Positions 59,201 to 64,000 of a stretch of DNA of 64,000 nucleotides are shown in pieces. The stretch is from Strongylocentrotus droebachiensis (taxonomy: Eukaryota; Echinodermata; Echinoidea; Camarodonta; Strongylocentrotidae), in assembly GCA_035222895.1 (NCBI GenBank), contig JAVYIG010000111.1, positions 124,001 through 188,000 on the forward strand, in the 5' to 3' direction. The number at the start of each line of letters is the position of its first letter. Positions within the stretch are counted from its first letter, which is position 1. The notes under the pieces are model-generated. The model saw only the letters and a program-made list of their open reading frames with translations. It was not told where the DNA came from and searched no databases. Both the position numbers and the translations under genes were made by a program.

Positions 59201-62200
59201 GCTGTAGCTTGATTCACACTTTTGTAAGATTGGAAGATAGAATAATTCATGAAATTTGAACATCAGGATGTCGCTGGAAATCGACTAAAAAGGCCTCAAA
59301 AACTAAATTAACATTGTGACTTTCCACTGTTGATTGAGTGGAGATGCAAAACGTGAGTTGAATTTGATGCTGATAAGAAGCATAAAAGACATTGTATCTT
59401 GATGAAAAAGAGCAATTGCTTCATGTAATAGGTGTTTGTATGTAATCTGCTTTGACTTGATAGCTTACCTGCGCACGGAGTCCCAGTAAAACCAGCAGAG
59501 CAGGCACAAGTATACATGTTCAATCCATTGGTACAATCTTCATTAACCAAACACGGATTGGAAGCACATTCGTCGATATCTGTGCAAATTGAGTACCAAA
59601 GACAGTGAATTGAATACAAGCGACTAGAAAAGTAGTTTCCCTTTTAACAGATTCATCTTTTATAGCGATTGGAACCAGGGTAGACTTACAATTTGTCAAC
59701 CTTTTCAATTATGTACAACGCTGTAGCTTGATTCACACTTTTGTAAGATTGGAAGATAGAATAATTATTCACGAAATTTGAACATCAGGATGTCGCTGGA
59801 AATCGACTAAAAAGGCCTTAAAAACTAAATTAACATTGTGACTTTCCACTGTTGATTGAGTGGAGATACAAAACGTGAGTTGAATTTGATGCTGATAAGA
59901 AGCATAAAAGACATTGTATCTTGATGAAAAAGAGCAATTGCTTCATGTAATAGGTGTTTGTATGTAATCTGCTTTGACTTGATAGCTTACCTGCGCACGG
60001 AGTCCCAGTAAAACCAGCAGAGCAGGCACAAGTATACATGTTCAATCCATTGGTACAATCTTCATTAACCAAACACGGATTGGAAGCACATTCGTCGATA
60101 TCTGTGCAAATTGAGTACCAAAGACATTGAATTGAATACAAGCGACTAGAAAAGTAGTTTCCCTTTTAACAGATTCATCTTTTATAGCGATTGGAACTAG
60201 GGTAGACTTATAATTTGTCAACCTTTTTAATTATGTACGACACTGTAGCTTGATTCACACTTTTGTAAGATTGGAAGATAGAATAATTCATGAAGTTTGT
60301 ACATGAGGATGTCGCTGGAAATCGACTAAAAAGGCCTTAAAAACTAAATTAACATTGTGACTTTCCACTGTTGATCGAGTGGAGATGCAAAACGTGAGTT
60401 GAATTCGATGCTGATACGAAGCATAAAAGACTATGTGTCTTGATGAAAAAGAGCAATTGTTTCATGTAATAGGTGTTTGTATGTAATCTGCTTTGACTTG
60501 ATAGCTTACCTGCGCACGGAGTCCCAGTAAAACCAGCAGAGCAGGCACAAGTATACATGTTCAATCCATTGGTACAATCTTCATTAACCAAACACGGATT
60601 GGAAGCACATTCGTCGATATCTGTGCAAATTGAGTACCAAAGACAGTGAATTGAATACAAGTGACTAGAAAAGGAATTTCCTTTTTAACAGATTCATCTT
60701 TTATAGCGATTGGAACCAGGGTAGACTTACAATTTGTCAACCTTTTCAATTATGTACAACGCTGTAGCTTGATTCACACTTTTGTAAGATTGGAAGATAG
60801 AATAATTATTCACGAAATTTGAACATCAGGATGTCGCTGGAAATCGACTAAAAAGGCCTTAAAAACTAAATTAACATTGTGACTTTCCACTGTTGATTGA
60901 GTGGAGATACAAAATGTGAGTTGAATTTGATGCTGATAAGAAGCATAAAAGACATTGTATCTTGATGAAAAAGAGCAATTGCTTCATGTAATAGGTGTTT
61001 GTATGTAATCTGCTTTGACTTGATAGCTTACCTGCGCACGGAGTCCCAGTAAAACCAGCAGAGCAGGCACAAGTATACATGTTCAATCCATTAGTACAAT
61101 CTTCATTAACCAAACACGGATTGGAAGCACATTCGTCGATATCTGTGCAAATTGAGTACCAAAGACATTGAATTGAATACAAGCGACTAGAAAAGTAGTT
61201 TCCCTTTTAACAGATTCATCTTTTATAGCGATTGGAACTAGGGTAGACTTATAATTTTTCAACCTTTTTAATTATGTACGACACTGTAGCTTGATTCACA
61301 CTTTTGTAAGATTGGAAGATAGAATAATTCATGAAGTTTGTACATCAGGATGTCGCTGGAAATCGACTAAAAAGGCCTTAAAAACTAAATTAACATTGTG
61401 ACTTTCCACTGTTGATTGAGTGGAGATGCAAAACGTGAGTTGAATTCGATGCTGATACGAAGCATAAAAGACTATGTGTCTTGATGAAAAAGAGCAATTG
61501 TTTCATGTAGTAGGTGTTTGTATGTAATCTGCTTTGACTTGATAGCTTACCTGCGCACGGAGTCCCAGTAAAACCAGCAGAGCAGGCACAAGTATACATG
61601 TTCAATCCATTGGTACAATCTTCATTAACCAAACACGGATTGGAAGCACATTCGTCGATATCTGTGCAAATTGAGTACCAAAGACAGTGAATTGAATACA
61701 AGCGACTAGAAAAGGAATTTCCTTTTTAACAGATTCATCTTTTATAGCGATTGGAACCAGGGTAGACTTACAATTTGTCAACCTTTTCAATTATGTACAA
61801 CGCTGTAGCTTGATTCACACTTTTGTAAGATTGGAAGATAGAATAATTATTCACGAAATTTGAACATCAGGATGTCTCTGGAAATCGACTAAAAAGGCCT
61901 TAAAAACTAAATTAACATTGTGACTTTCCACTGTTGATTGAGTGGAGATGCAAAACGTGAGTTGAATTTGATGCTGATAAGAAGCATAAAAGACATTGTA
62001 TCTTGATGAAAAAGAGCAATTGCTTCATGTAATAGGTGTTTGTATGTAATCTGCTTTGACTTGATAGCTTACCTGCGCACGGAGTCCCAGTAAAACCAGC
62101 AGAGCAGGCACAAGTATACATGTGCAATCCATTGGTACAATCTTCATTAACCAAACACGGATTGGAAGCACATTCGTCGATATCTGTGCAAATTGAGTAC

Positions 62201-63749
62201 CAAAGACAGTGAATTGAATACAAGCGACTAGAAAAGTAGTTTCCCTTTTAACAGATTCATCTTTTATAGCGATTGGAACCAGGGTAGACTTACAATTTGT
62301 CAACCTTTTTAATTATGTACGACACTGTAGCTTGATTCACACTTATGTAAGATTGGAAGATAGAATAATTCATGAAGTTTGTACATCAGGATGTCGCTGG
62401 AAATCGACTAAAAAGGCCTCAAAAACTAAATTAACATTGTGACTTTCCACTGTTGATTGAGTGGAGATGCAAAACGTGAGTTGAATTTGATGCTGATGAG
62501 AAGCATAAAAGACATTGTATCTTGATGAAAAAGAGCAATTGCTTCATGTAATAGGTGTTTGTATGTAATCTGCTTTGACTTGATAGCTTACCTGCGCACG
62601 GAGTCCCAGTAAAACCAGCAGAGCAGGCACAAGTATACATGTTCAATCCATTAGTACAATCTTCATTAACCAAACACGGATTGGAAGCACATTCGTCGAT
62701 ATCTGTGCAAATTGAGTACCAAAGACAGTGAATTGAATACAAGCGACTAGAAAAATAATTTCCCTTTTAACAGATTCATCTTTTTCAGCGATTGGAACCA
62801 GGGTAGACTTACAATTTGTCAACCTTTTCAATTATGTACAACGCTGTAGCTTCATTCACACTTTTGTAAGATTGGAAGATAGAATAATTCATGAAATTTG
62901 AACATCAGGATGTCGCTGGAAATCGACTAAAAAGGCCTTAAAAACTAAATTAACATTGTGACTTTCCACTGTTGATTGAGTAGAAATGCAAAACGTGAGT
63001 TGAATTCGATGCTGATACGAAGCATAAAAGACATCGTATCTATAATGTCATGATGTAAAAGAGCAATTGCTTCATGTAATAGGTGTTTGTATGTAATCTG
63101 CTTTGACTTGATAGCTTACCTGCGCACGGAGTCCCAGTAAAACCAGCAGAGCAGGCACAAGTATACATGTTCAATCCATTAGTACAATCTTCATTAACCA
63201 AACACGGATTGGAAGCACATTCGTCGATATCTGTGCAAATTGAGTACCAAAGACAGTGAATTGAATACAAGCGACTAGAAAAGGAATTTCCCTTTTAACA
63301 GATTCATCTTTTATAGCAATTGGAACCAGGGTAGACTTACAATTTGTCAACCTTTTCAATTATGTACAACGCTGTAGCTTGATTCACACTTTTGTAAGAT
63401 TGGAAGATAGAATAATTCATGAAATTTGAACATCAGGATGTCGCTGGAAATCGACTAAAAAGGCCTCAAAAACTAAATTAACATTATGACTTTCCACTGT
63501 TGATTGAGTGGAAATGCAAAACGTGAGTTGAATTTGATGGTGATAAGAAGCATAAAAGACATTGTATCTTGATGAAAAAGAGCAATTGCTTCATGTAATA
63601 GGTGTTTGTATATAATCTGCTTTGACTTGATAGCTTAGCTGCGCACGGAGTCCCAGTAAAACCAGCAGAGCAGGCACAAGTATACATGTTCAATCCATTG
63701 GTACAATCTTCATTAACCAAACACGGATTGGAAGCACATTCGTCGATAT
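35148..63749 (-). CDS. 56 tandem cbEGF exons (111 bp each, phase 1-1)
   Basis: Each exon is preceded by TTTGCACAG (or close) and followed by GTAAGC. Start coordinates (exon = start to start+110): 35148, 35667, 36047, 36566, 37094, 37613, 38132, 38651, 39169, 39688, 40216, 40735, 41254, 41773, 42292, 42811, 43330, 43849, 44368, 44887, 45406, 45934, 46456, 46975, 47494, 48013, 48541, 49063, 49583, 50103, 50622, 51150, 51672, 52191, 52710, 53229, 53748, 54270, 54789, 55308, 55827, 56349, 56868, 57390, 57909, 58431, 58950, 59469, 59991, 60510, 61032, 61551, 62073, 62592, 63120, 63639. The module begins DIDECASNPC and includes CTNGLNMYTCAC and CSAGFTGTPC: six cysteines, calcium-binding start, 37 residues. 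Splicing all copies gives a 2072-residue rod of calcium-rigidified EGFs. Exceptions are listed separately. Confidence 0.95.
35667..35777 (-). CDS. EGF array copy 2, donor lost (GT to GA)
   Basis: The coding part is normal, but the donor dinucleotide at 35666-35665 reads GA (GCAG|GAAAGA) instead of GT. The intron upstream of this exon is 139 bp shorter than in other units (junction near 35798). Probably skipped; skipping keeps the frame. Confidence 0.85.
41254..41364 (-). CDS. EGF array copy 13, Thr-to-Asn variant
   Basis: GFTGTPC is changed to GFNGTPC (ACT to AAT). This removes the O-GlcNAc acceptor Thr and creates an N-G-T N-glycosylation sequon. Confidence 0.88.
54270..54380 (-). CDS. EGF array copy 38, Asn-to-His variant
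   Basis: NGLNMY reads NGLHMY (AAC to CAC). The calcium and hydroxylation residues are unchanged. The same change recurs 15 units away at 62073-62183. Confidence 0.88.
62073..62183 (-). CDS. EGF array copy 53, Asn-to-His variant
   Basis: Same NGLHMY change as the copy at 54270; the two are 7803 bp apart, 15 units. Confidence 0.88.
63639..63749 (-). CDS. EGF array copy 56 (first in window), donor lost (GT to CT)
   Basis: The donor at 63638-63637 reads CT (GCAG|CTAAGC) in place of GT. The coding part is normal. The surrounding unit has several private changes (for example GATGGTGATAAG near 63537 and ATATATTATTCATG near 63930), as expected near an array edge. Confidence 0.85.
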
Positions 63750-64000
63750 CTGTGCAAATTGAGTACCAAAGACAGTGAATTGAATACAAGCGACTAGAAA
63801 AGGAATTTCCCTTTTAACAGATTCATCTTTTATAGCAATTGGAACCAGGGTAGACTTACAATTTGTCAACCTTTTCAATTATGTACAACGCTGTAGCTTG
63901 ATTCACACTTTTGTAAGATTGGAAGATAGTATATATTATTCATGAAATTTGAACATCAGGATGTCGCTGGAAATCGACTAAAAAGGCCTCAAAAACTAAA

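Larger units (their letters stand above)
2308..63749 (-). other. Partial gene locus: giant EGF-array / NIDO / AMOP / VWD / EGF extracellular protein
   Basis: This is one minus-strand gene model. Exons were found by reading the minus strand for domain motifs bounded by AG and GT. Transcript order is 56 cbEGF exons, NIDO (4 exons), AMOP (3), VWD (5), a cadherin/Ig-like unit (2) and EGF (6). All junction phases agree: the array and most EGF/VWD exons are phase 1, and NIDO is phase 0. The non-array part alone gives 3378 nt (1126 codons) open throughout. NIDO-AMOP-VWD followed by EGF is the known layout of MUC4-like and SUSD2-like secreted or membrane proteins, so an extracellular matrix, mucin-like or adhesive role is inferred. 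Signal peptide, promoter, any transmembrane segment and the stop codon are outside the window. No gene symbol is assigned because the upstream EGF array is not part of vertebrate MUC4. Confidence 0.88.
34747..64000. repeat. Tandem array of ~519-bp units, each with one EGF exon
   Basis: About 29.2 kb of head-to-tail units. The usual unit is 519 bp (111-bp exon plus 408-bp intron). Length variants are 528 bp (extra ATCTATAATGTC segment, e.g. near 37015, 40137, 45857, 48465, 51070, 63045) and 522 bp (AATAATTATTCACG instead of AATAATTCATG, e.g. near 46229, 48837, 51445, 54045, 61845). One unit lacks 139 bp of intron (about 35798). Introns are almost as conserved as exons, so whole units have been homogenised by unequal crossover or gene conversion. 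The array continues to the right window edge. Confidence 0.97.

Noticed and set aside
35199..63878. Repeated 62-codon minus-strand frames beginning KRLTNCKSTLV in each array unit
   Set aside because: They overlap the EGF exon in another frame and run through intron and splice acceptor; they recur only because the unit recurs.
34747..64000. CRISPR-like or non-coding satellite interpretation of the array
   Set aside because: Units are ~519 bp, contain a conserved phase 1-1 EGF exon with splice sites, and lie in an animal gene.

Overview
The window is animal nuclear DNA: AT-rich, with long introns, GT-AG exons, many (ATT/ATC)n tracts, and tRNA-derived SINE, LINE, DIRS and fold-back/MITE-like repeats. 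The gene content (a NIDO-AMOP-VWD-EGF extracellular protein) and the repeat mix fit a marine invertebrate deuterostome. An echinoderm such as a sea urchin is my best guess, but the species cannot be fixed from the sequence alone.

One gene dominates and runs on the minus strand across the whole window, entering at the right edge and leaving at the left. In transcript order it has: (1) a tandem array of 56 complete, nearly identical calcium-binding EGF exons (63749 down to 35148; 111-bp exon in a unit of about 519 bp) plus one truncated copy at 34661-34746; (2) four exons of a NIDO (nidogen-like) domain (33342-29129); (3) three exons of an AMOP domain and its Cys-rich linker (28713-24830); (4) five exons of a von Willebrand factor type D domain and its C-terminal region (13223-10285); (5) two exons of a cadherin/Ig-like beta domain leading into EGF (9956-7848); (6) six EGF exons (6490-2308). 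I checked the phase of every junction, and all 20 non-array exons join in one open frame of 1126 codons. The array exons are phase 1-1 and would add 56 x 37 = 2072 residues. The first exons and signal peptide (right) and the last exons (left) lie outside the window.

The introns carry the mobile DNA. The 11.6-kb intron between the AMOP and VWD exons holds a fold-back element with arms of about 250 bp (13388-15145), an inverted-repeat element (15303-16725) with a second element nested in it (15884-16450), a small MITE (18653-19035) and a structurally complete DIRS-type tyrosine-recombinase retrotransposon (19302-24482). That retrotransposon has open gag, RT/RNase H and recombinase frames plus an internal complementary region. 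The next intron holds a SINE and a fold-back element built of CAATTGG/CCAGTTGG repeats. Decayed LINE pieces lie at 1336-1992 and 30808-31170.

The most unusual feature is the EGF array. Introns and exons are homogenised together, higher-order blocks of 2 to 6 units are visible, and each repeat carries consensus sites for O-glucose, O-GlcNAc and Asp/Asn hydroxylation. Copies with lost splice donors sit at or near the left end of the array and at the right edge of the window.
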